Counted from the stretch's first letter, positions 7,928-15,819 are shown. The stretch is 64,000 nt of DNA from Thermoplasmata archaeon (GCA_015063125.1 SUTB01000005.1:27664-91663); one strand, 5' to 3'. A program made the numbers and translations. The notes: a model not told the origin generated them from the sequence alone.

Positions 7928-8404
7928 TCACAGCAGCTTCTTGATGTCGCCCTCGATCTTCTCGGGCTTGTCGGTGGGCGCATAGCGGTCGACGACGTTG
8001 CCCTCACGGTCCACCAGGAACTTGGTGAAGTTCCATTTGATCTTGCTTCCCATGATTCCTCCTTTCTTCTGGGATTTCAAGTAGGTGTAGAGGGGCGCCT
8101 CGTTGTCTCCGTTGACCTCGATCTTGGAGAACTGCCTGAAGGTGGTGTTGTACTTCATCTGGCAGAACTCTACGATCTCCTCATCGGATCCCGGGGCCTG
8201 GTTTCCGAACTGGTTGCACGGGAAGTCCAGGATCTCGAAGCCGTCCTTCTGGTAGGTGTCGTACAGCTTCTGCAGTCCCTCGTACTGAGGGGTGAAGCCG
8301 CAGCCAGTGGCGGTGTTGACGATCAGCAGTACCTTACCCTTGTACTCAGAGAGGCTTACCTCCTCTCCCTTAGCGTCCTTCATCGTGTAATCATAGATTC
8401 CCAT
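7928..8404 (-). CDS. Glutathione peroxidase family protein (thiol peroxidase)
   Basis: A protein of 158 aa, normal for the family. The peroxidatic cysteine is Cys35 in VNTATGCGFTPQY, the second signature FPCNQFGNQAPG lies at residues 61-72, and W124-N125 sits in KIKWNFTKFLVD; these supply the usual Cys-Gln-Trp-Asn site. It reduces hydrogen or organic peroxides in the cytosol. Archaea of this type lack glutathione, so a thioredoxin-like donor is probable. First gene of the gpx-ohrR operon and expected to be repressed by OhrR through the palindrome around its TATA box. It would help an obligate anaerobe to survive oxygen exposure in the gut. Confidence 0.93.
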   Translation of the reverse strand: MGIYDYTMKDAKGEEVSLSEYKGKVLLIVNTATGCGFTPQYEGLQKLYDTYQKDGFEILDFPCNQFGNQAPGSDEEIVEFCQMKYNTTFRQFSKIEVNGDNEAPLYTYLKSQKKGGIMGSKIKWNFTKFLVDREGNVVDRYAPTDKPEKIEGDIKKLL

Positions 8405-8424
8405 GTTTGTTCACCTGTATTGTT

Positions 8425-8456
8425 TACAATTAAATTGTATACAATCTAATTATAAA
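8425..8456 (-). promoter_or_regulatory. OhrR operator and promoter of gpx-ohrR
   Basis: The 15-mer TACAATTAAATTGTA at 8425-8439 is a perfect palindrome (7+1+7). It equals my recollection of the core of the Bacillus subtilis ohrA operator. A second, degenerate copy, TACAATCTAATTATA, follows at 8440-8454 exactly 15 bp on, again as in Bacillus. On the minus strand the second copy overlaps the TATA box (TTTATAATTA), and the first covers the expected transcription start about 21-35 nt before the gpx ATG at 8404. Binding would block TFB/TBP or RNA polymerase. Confidence 0.75.
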
Positions 8457-8522
8457 AAAGTAACCCTAGGAATGGGAGATGAATGGAGAAGTAAGGGGTT
8501 TGGAAAGGGGTTTGTTGGATAC

Positions 8523-9407
8523 TCAGTACTGATACTGCTGGTATTGCTGCTGATACTGGTCCTGGGGCATCTTGATTCCGATCCAGGTCCAGAGGCTGCA
8601 CTCGAACATTGTGACGTTGCGGACGTTGGACCTCACGTACCTGGTCATGAGCAGCGAGCTGACGAGTCCGAGGACCATGATCACGACGCCCATCAGGATG
8701 AAGAGGATGAGGGTCGTGTCCGTGACGGCGAAGCCGGTGTTGGTGAAGATCAGTGTGATCGTTCCAATCACGCAGACACCTGCCACGATGTTGAACAGCG
8801 GTACGAGGAGGCTCAGGATTCCGATCACGATGGTCATGATGCAGAAGATGAGCACATAGAGTCCGTCCTCTCCGAGTCCGATGCCGATGAGCGAGTCGTT
8901 CTCGGTGACGGGTATGATCGTAAGCGTGAGGATGGTCATCACCAGAGTGACGATCGAAAGGATGATCGCGATCCAGCGGAATGAGATCTGGTTGTTGGGG
9001 GCTCCGTAAAGGTAGAACGGAGGCTCCCTCTGTCTCTGACCGGGATATTGCTGCGGGGGGTACTGGGGATATCCCTGGTAGCCCTGGGGCGGGTACTGCT
9101 GTTGCTGCTGTCCCGGGTAAACCGCAGGCGGGTACTGCTGATAGCCCTGCTGAGGGGGGTACTGCTGTTGGGGCATGTACTGCTGCTGGTAGGGCTGCTG
9201 TTGCTGATAGTTCTGTTGAGGGGGCTGAGGCGGAACGTAGTAGTTAGCGTTCGGGTCATAAGGACGTATGCGTTCAATCTCAGTGTCCATCGTGGGGATA
9301 TATCCCATGTTAGACTGCTGAGGCTGAAGAGGCAGCTCAGCTCCGCAGTTGAAGCAGAAGCGATTTCCCTCTGGGTTATCGGATCCGCAATTTCCGCAGT
9401 AAGTCAT
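8523..9407 (-). CDS. Zinc-ribbon, Pro/Gln/Tyr-rich membrane protein
   Basis: A protein of 294 aa. The N-terminal zinc ribbon has C4-x2-C7 and C18-x2-C21 (MTYCGNCGSDNPEG then FCFNCGAEL). Residues ~45-135 are a low-complexity Q/P/Y/G-rich linker of repeated QQYPPQGY-like units. Four hydrophobic segments follow between ~145 and 265, and the tail is again Q/Y-rich. Probably an inner-membrane protein with a cytosolic zinc finger and a disordered linker. Function unknown. A TATA-like stretch (TTTTATATTTT, minus strand ~9433-9447) lies 25-35 nt before the ATG. The gene is monocistronic between gpx-ohrR and an initiator tRNA. Confidence 0.75.
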   Translation of the reverse strand: MTYCGNCGSDNPEGNRFCFNCGAELPLQPQQSNMGYIPTMDTEIERIRPYDPNANYYVPPQPPQQNYQQQQPYQQQYMPQQQYPPQQGYQQYPPAVYPGQQQQQYPPQGYQGYPQYPPQQYPGQRQREPPFYLYGAPNNQISFRWIAIILSIVTLVMTILTLTIIPVTENDSLIGIGLGEDGLYVLIFCIMTIVIGILSLLVPLFNIVAGVCVIGTITLIFTNTGFAVTDTTLILFILMGVVIMVLGLVSSLLMTRYVRSNVRNVTMFECSLWTWIGIKMPQDQYQQQYQQYQY

Positions 9408-9485
9408 AATATCCTCAGTCGCGCATTAATTAAAAAATATAAAACGGTGTTGCCAGAACGCATCGCTGAATTGTGGAGAATAAGA

Positions 9486-9563
9486 TGGTAGCGAGGAGTC
9501 GATTTGAACGACCGATCTCCGGGTTATGAGCCCGACGGGATATCCTGGCTACCCCACCTCGCT
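9486..9563 (-). tRNA. Initiator tRNA-Met (CAU)
   Basis: On the minus strand a complete cloverleaf runs from 9563 to 9490. The acceptor stem AGCGAGG / CCTCGCT is perfect and starts with the A1:U72 pair typical of archaeal initiators. The anticodon arm CGGG-CTCATAA-CCCG has anticodon CAT and the three G:C pairs diagnostic of initiator tRNA. The T-arm contains GTTCAAATC. Discriminator A and an encoded CCA follow (9489-9486). A TATA element (TTTTATAATA) lies about 25 nt upstream at ~9582-9596. It does not appear to be split by an intron. Confidence 0.95.
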
Positions 9564-9607
9564 ATGTTGAAGGCTAAGAGGGGATATTATAAAACGTTTA
9601 GGGTGTC

Positions 9608-9940
9608 TCAGAAGAACTTCTTCAGGAACATCAGGTCGTCCAGTTTTCCTTTGATCTGGACCTTCTTCAGGACGAACGCCCTCATGGGCCTGAGGGTTCC
9701 GTCGATGAGCGCCGACAGGTTCTCCGGAGTGGTGGTGAGTGTGACGTCGGCCTCCTGGAGCATGACGGGGACGAAGTCGTAGATCTGGGCGTTCTTCAGC
9801 TTCATGGAGTATGCCTCTGTGCCCAGGTCGATGTTGAACGTCTTCACGAGGGGCTCGATCTCCTTCCTCACGTTGGGGTCCTTCTCCATCTTTCTGTGGA
9901 ACTTGTCGATCAGTTCCTGAATCTTCGGTTGCATCGTCAT
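9608..9940 (-). CDS. SCP-2 sterol-transfer-domain-like small protein
   Basis: A protein of 110 aa with the SCP-2-like pattern: N-terminal helix, then strands ending in DVTLTTTPENLSALIDGTLRPMRAFVLKKVQIKGKLDDLMFLKKFF. The last part matches the conserved L-x-G-x-x-x-P-x-x-A-F-x-x-G-K-x-x-x-x-G-D motif of SCP-2 proteins. These bind hydrophobic ligands; in archaea the ligand is unknown. It starts 4 nt after the rnhB stop and is probably co-transcribed with it. Confidence 0.75.
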   Translation of the reverse strand: MTMQPKIQELIDKFHRKMEKDPNVRKEIEPLVKTFNIDLGTEAYSMKLKNAQIYDFVPVMLQEADVTLTTTPENLSALIDGTLRPMRAFVLKKVQIKGKLDDLMFLKKFF

Positions 9941-9944
9941 CTTC

Positions 9945-10589
9945 TCACCAGTCGTCCAATCTTGTCATCTTCTTCTGGGATAGCATCTCTCTGACCGGCT
10001 CCCAGGACGTCCTCACATGCGGAGGGGCCTTGCCGTTGGCTTGGATCCAGTCGCGGATGAAGTCCATGGTGTAGTGGTCGCTCGGATATCCGCTTCCCAC
10101 GTTTACTCCGAACTCATCCTGTATCTCCTGCATCATCCTGTCCCTCGTTACCTTGGCCACTATGGATGCTGCAGATACAATAGGGTAGGTGTCATCGGCT
10201 TTATGCTTTGCGATAATCCTTACGTCCTCTCCGACTTTCGTCGAAAGCCTGTTGGTGAAGGATTCCTCATTTATGTCCGGGCAGTCGGCGTAGATCACCT
10301 CGGTCTCCCATTTGGTGCATCCTTCGGCGAACATGTTCAGCTCGATCTCGTTGAGGGAAATCGTCTTCCTCTGCTCGTCGATGCCTTCGGCGGACAGTAT
10401 CACGGTGCACCAGTGGGGGACAGCTTCTACGATCTGGTCGTACATCCTCTCCCTGGCCTTCGGCGTGAGCTTCTTGGAGTCCTTCACGCCTATCTCCTTG
10501 AGGAAGCCGTCGGATTCGGCGTAAACCACACCGACGACCAACGGACCCATCGCAGGCCCCCTTCCCGCCTCGTCGACACCGCAGAACAT
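9945..10589 (-). CDS. rnhB: Ribonuclease HII
   Basis: A protein of 214 aa. The N-terminal motif GVDEAGRGPAMGPLV carries the two first acidic residues (D6, E7) of the RNase H active site. Later acidic blocks include IYADCPDINEESF and the SAASIVAKVTRDRMM segment typical of type 2 RNases H. The enzyme cleaves the RNA strand of RNA-DNA hybrids and removes ribonucleotides from DNA, needing two metal ions. Full length and intact. First gene of an rnhB-SCP2 pair, divergent from mptA with a 64-nt shared promoter region. Confidence 0.95.
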   Translation of the reverse strand: MFCGVDEAGRGPAMGPLVVGVVYAESDGFLKEIGVKDSKKLTPKARERMYDQIVEAVPHWCTVILSAEGIDEQRKTISLNEIELNMFAEGCTKWETEVIYADCPDINEESFTNRLSTKVGEDVRIIAKHKADDTYPIVSAASIVAKVTRDRMMQEIQDEFGVNVGSGYPSDHYTMDFIRDWIQANGKAPPHVRTSWEPVREMLSQKKMTRLDDW

Positions 10590-10653
10590 GCTTCTACCAA
10601 AGCAGTAGTAAGCCTACATAATCTTAAGTAGTTGCCTCCGTTGGTCTTTATCA

Positions 10654-11538
10654 ATGACGCTCAAGTGTGACCTCCAATATGGCAAAGGCGATGCCGAGTA
10701 CAAGCTCACCCGCGTAGGTGTGAAGGGAGTACGCAAACCCATCCTCGTCCAGAGGGACGGCATCAATGGCACGCTCAACAACATCCTGAACTGCAGCATC
10801 GACATCTTCGTCGACCTGCCCGGGAACCAGAAGGGATCCCACATGTCCAGGAACGTGGAGGTCCTCAACGAGATCGTGGACGCTTCCATAGCGAACCCTA
10901 TCACCGCGATCGAGGATGTCGCTGCGGACATCTGTAGGAAGCTCATGGTCCACCACGAGTACGCCCAGGAGGGAGAGGTCAGCATAGAGGCGGAGTACTT
11001 CCGTGCGAGCAAGACGCCCCTGGGGAAGAACACATTCGAGTCGTACACCCTTCTCGCAGGAGGGCACATCGAGCGCGACGGGGAGCTGACCAAGATGGTC
11101 GGCGTCACCGTGACCGGTATGACCGCATGTCCCTGCGGACAGCAGACGGTCACCGAGATGCTGGAGATCGAGAGCGAGCACCCTGTCATGACTCACAACC
11201 AGAGGAACGTCTGCACGCTGATGGTCTACATGCCGGAGAACGTCTCGGTCGAGGCCAACGAGCTCATCGACATCGTTGAAGCCTCATTCTCATCGCCCAC
11301 GTACGAGCTCCTCAAGAGGCCGGACGAGGGACAGGTCATCATCAACGCCCACAGGAACACCAAGTTCGTGGAGGACGTAGTAAGGGCCGTCCTGGACAAC
11401 TTCGTGAAGAGGTACACCGATCTCCCCGACGAGGTGTTCATCGACGTCATCAGCGATTCCGAGGAATCCATCCACAAGCATGACGCATACGCCGAGAGGG
11501 AGGCCACCCTCGGAGAGCTCAGGCAAGAGAATCGGTGA
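10654..11538 (+). CDS. mptA: GTP cyclohydrolase MptA (type IB)
   Basis: A protein of 294 aa, homologous to MptA/FolE2. Family markers are DLPGNQKGSHMSRNVE, the metal-binding cysteine region GMTACPCGQQ, and MTHNQRN. It converts GTP to a 7,8-dihydroneopterin cyclic phosphate, the first step to methanopterin and, through type I GTP cyclohydrolases generally, to the 7-deazaguanine precursor of archaeosine. Methanomassiliicoccales are thought to lack the methanopterin C1 branch, so archaeosine may be its main purpose here; the archaeosine enzyme RaSEA lies nearby at 14232. TATA-like CTTAAGT lies at ~10622-10629, 25 nt before the ATG, suggesting a leaderless transcript. Confidence 0.9.
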   Translation: MTLKCDLQYGKGDAEYKLTRVGVKGVRKPILVQRDGINGTLNNILNCSIDIFVDLPGNQKGSHMSRNVEVLNEIVDASIANPITAIEDVAADICRKLMVHHEYAQEGEVSIEAEYFRASKTPLGKNTFESYTLLAGGHIERDGELTKMVGVTVTGMTACPCGQQTVTEMLEIESEHPVMTHNQRNVCTLMVYMPENVSVEANELIDIVEASFSSPTYELLKRPDEGQVIINAHRNTKFVEDVVRAVLDNFVKRYTDLPDEVFIDVISDSEESIHKHDAYAEREATLGELRQENR

Positions 11539-11542
11539 TCCG

Positions 11543-11920
11543 ATGGATCTCTCCCCGCTTTTCAAGAGCGTAATCGATCAGGACAGGGCGCCTGTCGTGA
11601 TCTGCGATACGAATCATATCGTCGTCTACATGAACCCTGCCGCTGTGGAGCATTATTACAAGCACGGCGGTTCTGCCATCATCGGCATCCACATCTTCGA
11701 CTGCCACAGCCCCAAGTCCGGACAGATCATCCGCGACGTCGTGGACTGGTTCGCCAAGGACAAGGACAACAACATCGTCCACACGTTCTACAACGAGGAG
11801 CAGAACAAGGACGTCTACATGGTCGCGCTGCGCGACGACGATGGCGAGCTGATCGGCTACTACGAGAAGCACGAATATCGCGACAGGGACGACAGCCCCT
11901 TCTATGCGTTCAAGAATTGA
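11543..11920 (+). CDS. PAS-domain protein
   Basis: A stand-alone PAS domain of 125 aa. Core segments are PVVICDTNHIVVYMNPAAVEHY and the paired strands HTFYNEEQNKDVYMVALRDDDGELIGYYE. PAS folds sense ligands, redox state or light through a bound cofactor; no output domain is attached, so it may act with a partner. It starts 4 nt after the mptA stop and is probably co-transcribed. The in-frame ATG at 11480 lies inside mptA; ATG 11543 is preferred because the PAS fold begins just after it. Confidence 0.8.
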   Translation: MDLSPLFKSVIDQDRAPVVICDTNHIVVYMNPAAVEHYYKHGGSAIIGIHIFDCHSPKSGQIIRDVVDWFAKDKDNNIVHTFYNEEQNKDVYMVALRDDDGELIGYYEKHEYRDRDDSPFYAFKN

Positions 11921-11954
11921 TCAATAAATAATCATAATTGGGGAGGTGGCAGGA

Positions 11955-12725
11955 TCACTCCTGCTCCTCCTCATATTTCTCAAGTTTTACATCCATGACG
12001 GAGATGTCCGAGACATAGACGTCCTCGGGACACTCAAGGTCATCCAGGCATCCTACCCAGTAGACCACGAGTCCGGGTCCGAAGAGCTTGGTGTAGGGAA
12101 TCAGCTGCTTCCTGGAGTTGTACTTGAACTCGGTGTTGTCCCCGAACGAGGCCTTGCTCTCAACCCAGCAGATCTTGTGGCCGTTGTAGACCATCGGATG
12201 GTCCAGTAGGCAGTCGGGGGTCTTTGTGAACTCCGTGTCGCGGAGGTCGTTCTCCGTCCTGTAGGTGATGCCCTGGCTGTCCAGCCACTGGTGGGTGAGG
12301 TCCTCTCCCCAGATACCTCTCTCCCTCTGCCTGTCGTTGGCGTCGGGGGAGTAGACGATATCGTTCTCTATGGCCTCGCGGATCTCGTCCGCGACCTCCG
12401 GGCTCTCGAGGGAGTCCGGGTCGTTGATGGATGCCCAGAAGTCCTTCTTCGATGTTCCGTCCTCCAAGAAGATGAACATCGCGGTGAGGATCGGCGGGAA
12501 CTTGTACTTGTCCGAGAGCTCCATGATCGTCTTGCCCTTGCGCCACTCCTTGAGCATGCGCGGGGCGTTCTGCTTGACGATGTAGAACCTCTTCTTCACA
12601 TCCCTGCTGGTCTTCTGGGTGTACAGCGTGTCCAGGAGCCTGTCGTCGTAGCGTCCCCTATGGGAATCTAAGTCGGCAGGTTTCCTCAGACTGTTGTACA
12701 GTTCCTTGTACTCTGCATAGTCCAC
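11955..12725 (-). CDS. TPD-family PD-(D/E)xK nuclease-like protein (CDIN1/C15orf41 homologue)
   Basis: A protein of 256 aa. The C-terminal half has the TPD signature at T169-P170-D171 (FTKTPDCLLDHP), then E189-S-K191 in CWVESKASFGD. Together these are the PD-(D/E)xK active-site residues, with GEDLTHQWL (~140-148) as the preceding helix. The N-terminal half is helical and HTH-like (TIMELSDKYKFPPIL). The family is known from archaea and from eukaryotes as CDIN1, mutated in congenital dyserythropoietic anaemia; its nucleic-acid substrate is unsettled. The gene is 4 nt downstream of the flavoprotein gene and likely co-transcribed with it. Confidence 0.85.
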   Translation of the reverse strand: MDYAEYKELYNSLRKPADLDSHRGRYDDRLLDTLYTQKTSRDVKKRFYIVKQNAPRMLKEWRKGKTIMELSDKYKFPPILTAMFIFLEDGTSKKDFWASINDPDSLESPEVADEIREAIENDIVYSPDANDRQRERGIWGEDLTHQWLDSQGITYRTENDLRDTEFTKTPDCLLDHPMVYNGHKICWVESKASFGDNTEFKYNSRKQLIPYTKLFGPGLVVYWVGCLDDLECPEDVYVSDISVMDVKLEKYEEEQE

Positions 12726-12729
12726 GGTA

Positions 12730-14082
12730 TCACTGGTTGAGGTTTCTGGCGAGGTCCTCTACGGCCGTGATGACCACATCCTTGACCATGGAAGTCGGGG
12801 GGCAGTAGGCGTTCTCCGAACGTACGAGGAAGTCCTCCGCCGTCATGCCGTTGATCACTGCGGATGTCAGCCAATCGATGCGTCCGGTTGCCTCTTCTCC
12901 TGCGATGATCTGTGCTCCGATGATCCTGTGCGATGTCCTGTCGGCGAGGACCTTCACGATGAGCTCCTTGCCTCCGGGGTAGTACCTTGCGCGGGTGAGT
13001 CCCTGTGCCTTGCCTTCGACGACGTCGACGCCGTACCATGATGCGAGTCCCTGGGAGAGTCCGGTTCCAGCGATCTGCTTGTCGCCGATGAAGCTCACCC
13101 ACGGGCTTGCCACGGGTCCGAAGAGCTTCTTCTCTGGGGATACAGCATTGTTACCGGCGACCGATCCCTGCTTGACTGCTGTGGAACCGAGCTGACTCAT
13201 GGTCGCTCCGTTCATGATAGCCGATTCGCACTGGACGAGGTCCCCTGCGACGTAGATGTCGGGGACCAGCCTGCCCTTCCTGTAGGGCTGGAGCGTCGGT
13301 GCGACGATCAGCGCGTTGAGCTGACCGATGTCGAATCCCAACGCCTTGGGGATGTCGAGGTTGGCGCGGACTCCCGTTGCGAAGATCATGACATCGCAGG
13401 GGTACTCCTTCCCATCTGCCGTGACGGACTCGACCTTGTCGGTTCCCTTCACGGACTGGATAGGTGCCTTCATTACGAACTTGATTCCCATGCCCTCCAG
13501 GTGCTTCTGGATGTTGTCGGCCATGTCCTTGTCCGCGATACGGGGGATGACCTGATTCATCATCTCGATGACGGTCACGTCTTTTCCCATGTTCTTGAAC
13601 GATACCGCGAGCTCCAGTCCGATGACACCGGCTCCTCCGATGACGATGTTCTTTGCCGTCTTGAGAGCTTCCTGGATGTCCTTTCCGTCCCTGATGGTCC
13701 TCACTATGAAGACGTTCTTCAGGGATGTGCCCTCGATCGGGGGAACGAAAACCTTTCCTCCGGTCGCGATCACAAGTGAGTCGTATGCGTATGCTTTTCC
13801 GCCGGCTGTGACGGTCTTGGCAGCATCATCCACGGACTCGACTGTCGTCTTGGTGTACACCTTTATCCCGCGCTCCTTCTCGTAGAAGTCGGGTGTGTGC
13901 ATGACGATGTCGGTCCATTTGCTCTTCCCCTCGATACCCCACGGGATAGCGCAAGGAGAATAGGCGATGTCCTCGTCCTCCGTGAAGACGGTGACCTCGC
14001 ATCCAGGGTCTTTGGCCCTGGCGGTGGAGGCGGCAGTCATTCCAGCCGCTCCTGAACCGATTACGATTACTTTCTTAGCCAT
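12730..14082 (-). CDS. FAD-dependent pyridine nucleotide-disulfide oxidoreductase (CoA-disulfide reductase / NADH oxidase type)
   Basis: A protein of 450 aa. The N-terminal FAD site is VIGSGAAGMTAAS (GxGxxG), with a single active-site cysteine at C44 in AYSPCAIPWG. A second Rossmann site, IGGAGVIGLELA, binds NAD(P)H, followed by IFATGVRAN and the FAD-contact block DIYVAGDL. The C-terminal dimerisation domain contains NAYCPPTS. The single Cys fits the CoA-disulfide reductase/NADH oxidase group, which uses a Cys-S-S-CoA redox centre or reduces oxygen or sulfur species. Substrate uncertain. TATA (TTATTAATAG, minus ~14110-14122) lies about 30 nt before the ATG. Confidence 0.88.
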   Translation of the reverse strand: MAKKVIVIGSGAAGMTAASTARAKDPGCEVTVFTEDEDIAYSPCAIPWGIEGKSKWTDIVMHTPDFYEKERGIKVYTKTTVESVDDAAKTVTAGGKAYAYDSLVIATGGKVFVPPIEGTSLKNVFIVRTIRDGKDIQEALKTAKNIVIGGAGVIGLELAVSFKNMGKDVTVIEMMNQVIPRIADKDMADNIQKHLEGMGIKFVMKAPIQSVKGTDKVESVTADGKEYPCDVMIFATGVRANLDIPKALGFDIGQLNALIVAPTLQPYRKGRLVPDIYVAGDLVQCESAIMNGATMSQLGSTAVKQGSVAGNNAVSPEKKLFGPVASPWVSFIGDKQIAGTGLSQGLASWYGVDVVEGKAQGLTRARYYPGGKELIVKVLADRTSHRIIGAQIIAGEEATGRIDWLTSAVINGMTAEDFLVRSENAYCPPTSMVKDVVITAVEDLARNLNQ

Positions 14083-14231
14083 AAGGCTCCTCCGTTCCGA
14101 ATAAGAGATTCTATTAATAAGGAATGGTAAGGAAGAGGGTCAAGGGAAAGCTCGCGAGATCAGGATCGGGATGTGTTTTCCGCTACCAATCATTAAATCC
14201 GCCCCTTGATATACTGAAATCAGGCGTCCAG

Positions 14232-15224
14232 ATGAAAGACAAGAGATCCCCGTCGGAACCAGAGGCCCTCTGGAAAGAGGACGACATGGTCGACGGACAG
14301 AAGGTCAAGGCGATGGTCATGATCATGCGCACCAACGGCTGCTGCTGGGTTAAGCACGGCGGCTGCACCATGTGCGGATACAAGGAGGCCTCGCTGATGA
14401 ACGTCACACCGGAGGATCTCCTGAAGCAGCTGGACCAGGCATTGTCAAGGTACAAGGACGAGCCTTTCGTCAAGATGTACACTTCCGGAAGCTTCCTCGA
14501 CGACAACGAGATCCCCCCTGAGGTCAGGGAGAGGATATTCGATGCGTTCAAGGGATGCAAGAGGCTCCTCTTCGAGAGCCGTCCCGAGTTCATCACCGAG
14601 GATGTGGTCAAGAAACTCCCGAAGAACGTAACCGTCGCATTGGGATTGGAGAGCTCTGACCCTAAGGTGCTAGAGGTTTCCGTTCACAAGGGATTCACCC
14701 CCGAGGACATCAAGAGGGCAGGCGAACTGCTCAAGGCGAACGGCCTCGGTGTGAGGACCTACCTTCTCCTGAAGCCCCCGTTCATGACGGAGCAGATGGC
14801 CATAGAGGATGCGGTGAGGTCCGCAAGGTTCGCGGATCCATTCTCCGATGAGATATCGATCAACCCCCTCAACGTGCAGAGGGCCACCTATGTGGAGCGT
14901 CTCTGGAAGAGGGGAGAGTTCAGGTCACCGTGGATCTGGTCGCTCATCGAGGTGTTCAAGGAACTGTCCGGTACCGTCAACGCGCGCATCATGTCCTCTC
15001 CGTCGGGCGGAGGGGCGATGAGGGGCGTGCACAACTGCGGAGAGTGCGACATGAAGGCGCTCGAGGCCATTGAGAAATTCAGTTACTCGCAGGACGTCAA
15101 GGACCTTGACGTCACCTGCAAATGCATCCCCAAGTGGGAGGCCTACAAGAGGTCCGAGACGATCCTCGGATCCCCTGCCGATCTCGACAGGGACTTTGAA
15201 AACGAGTTAGTTTTGAGGATGTGA
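14232..15224 (+). CDS. Archaeosine biosynthesis radical SAM protein RaSEA
   Basis: From ATG 14232 the protein has 330 aa. A cysteine cluster TNGCCWVKHGGCTMCGYKE (C37/C38, C45, C48) binds the 4Fe-4S cluster of an Elp3/TYW1-like radical SAM enzyme. Conserved blocks are MYTSGSFLDD, FESRPEFI and ALGLESSD. A C-terminal pair of cysteines (NCGEC) and DVTCKC may hold another metal. RaSEA works with ArcS to convert lysine-modified preQ0 at tRNA position 15 into archaeosine. An upstream in-frame start at 14124 exists, but TTAAAT at ~14193 suggests transcription starts near 14219, favouring 14232. The next gene starts 4 nt after its stop. Confidence 0.88.
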   Translation: MKDKRSPSEPEALWKEDDMVDGQKVKAMVMIMRTNGCCWVKHGGCTMCGYKEASLMNVTPEDLLKQLDQALSRYKDEPFVKMYTSGSFLDDNEIPPEVRERIFDAFKGCKRLLFESRPEFITEDVVKKLPKNVTVALGLESSDPKVLEVSVHKGFTPEDIKRAGELLKANGLGVRTYLLLKPPFMTEQMAIEDAVRSARFADPFSDEISINPLNVQRATYVERLWKRGEFRSPWIWSLIEVFKELSGTVNARIMSSPSGGGAMRGVHNCGECDMKALEAIEKFSYSQDVKDLDVTCKCIPKWEAYKRSETILGSPADLDRDFENELVLRM

Positions 15225-15228
15225 ATCG

Positions 15229-15558
15229 ATGGATTACGATATCAAAAAGGGATGGTTCAAGAATATCGAAGGGGATGCACTGGCACAGTTGATGGAACAG
15301 GTGTTCGGCAACGTGAAGAAGGACGGCGACAAGTACGTCTCGTCCTATGGTGTAATGGAGTCCATCGTGGTCACCGTCATCAACAAGGACAAGATGGACA
15401 TCACCGTCACGAACGTCGCAGATGCGAAGGGTCGCTCCGACGATGAGATCATGGACAGCAAGAGGAAGCTCAACATCTTCGCGGAGAAGGCGACGGGCTT
15501 CGATGCTAAGGCCCGCATGAAGAGGGCTCAGAAGAAGGCGAAGGAAGGCACTCTCTGA
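15229..15558 (+). CDS. Small conserved archaeal protein, possibly DUF5611
   Basis: A soluble protein of 109 aa with alternating strands and helices: DIKKGWFKNIEGDALAQLM, a strand pair SIVVTVINKDKMDITVTNV, and a lysine-rich C-terminal helix (KARMKRAQKKAKE) that could bind nucleic acid. It resembles a small euryarchaeal family that I recall as DUF5611, but the assignment is from memory. It lies 4 nt after RaSEA, so it is probably in the same transcript. Function unknown. Confidence 0.65.
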   Translation: MDYDIKKGWFKNIEGDALAQLMEQVFGNVKKDGDKYVSSYGVMESIVVTVINKDKMDITVTNVADAKGRSDDEIMDSKRKLNIFAEKATGFDAKARMKRAQKKAKEGTL

Positions 15559-15579
15559 TCCCAAACCTATTTTTCCACG

Positions 15580-15611
15580 CTCCCGCTTCTATAATAATAA
15601 GAACGCGGGAG
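15580..15611 (+). terminator. Weak hairpin after the RaSEA operon
   Basis: The inverted repeat CTCCCGC (15580-15586) / GCGGGAG (15605-15611) encloses an AT-rich loop (TATAATAATAAG). It lies just past the end of the RaSEA pair and just before the TATA box of the ribosomal cluster. It could terminate the former or bind a regulator of the latter. Confidence 0.3.
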
Positions 15612-15615
15612 TAAC

Positions 15616-15819
15616 TTTATATATAACTCCTCTATACCAACTTTTGGATTGGACATAATAGTGTCCGACCAGACGCACCGGGCAATGCGGTTGCAACCCA
15701 CGTCTGCTTCACACGCTACGGCTTTTGGAAGCGAATATGGCGTCACGGTCGGAACATTAAGACGTTCGTCTGATAAAGCGCGAGGTTAGCGAAGAGACCC
15801 TCGCAGGTATGTGTAAAAT
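15616..15819 (+). promoter_or_regulatory. Strong promoter and ~170-nt structured leader of the ribosomal cluster
   Basis: A strong TATA box (TTTATATATAA, ~15616-15626) places the transcription start near 15645, leaving a leader of about 170 nt before the uL3 ATG, unusual in a window where many mRNAs seem leaderless. The leader can fold: TCCGACC (~15664) pairs with GGTCGGA (~15748) to close a long-range stem, and GCGAGG / CCTCGC form a hairpin ending just upstream of the start codon. No convincing small ORF is seen in it. An autoregulatory site for a ribosomal protein is a reasonable guess. Confidence 0.5.

Noticed and set aside
14124..14231. N-terminal extension of RaSEA
   Set aside because: A TATA-like element inside the extension and the usual family N-terminus favour ATG 14232; kept as an alternative only.
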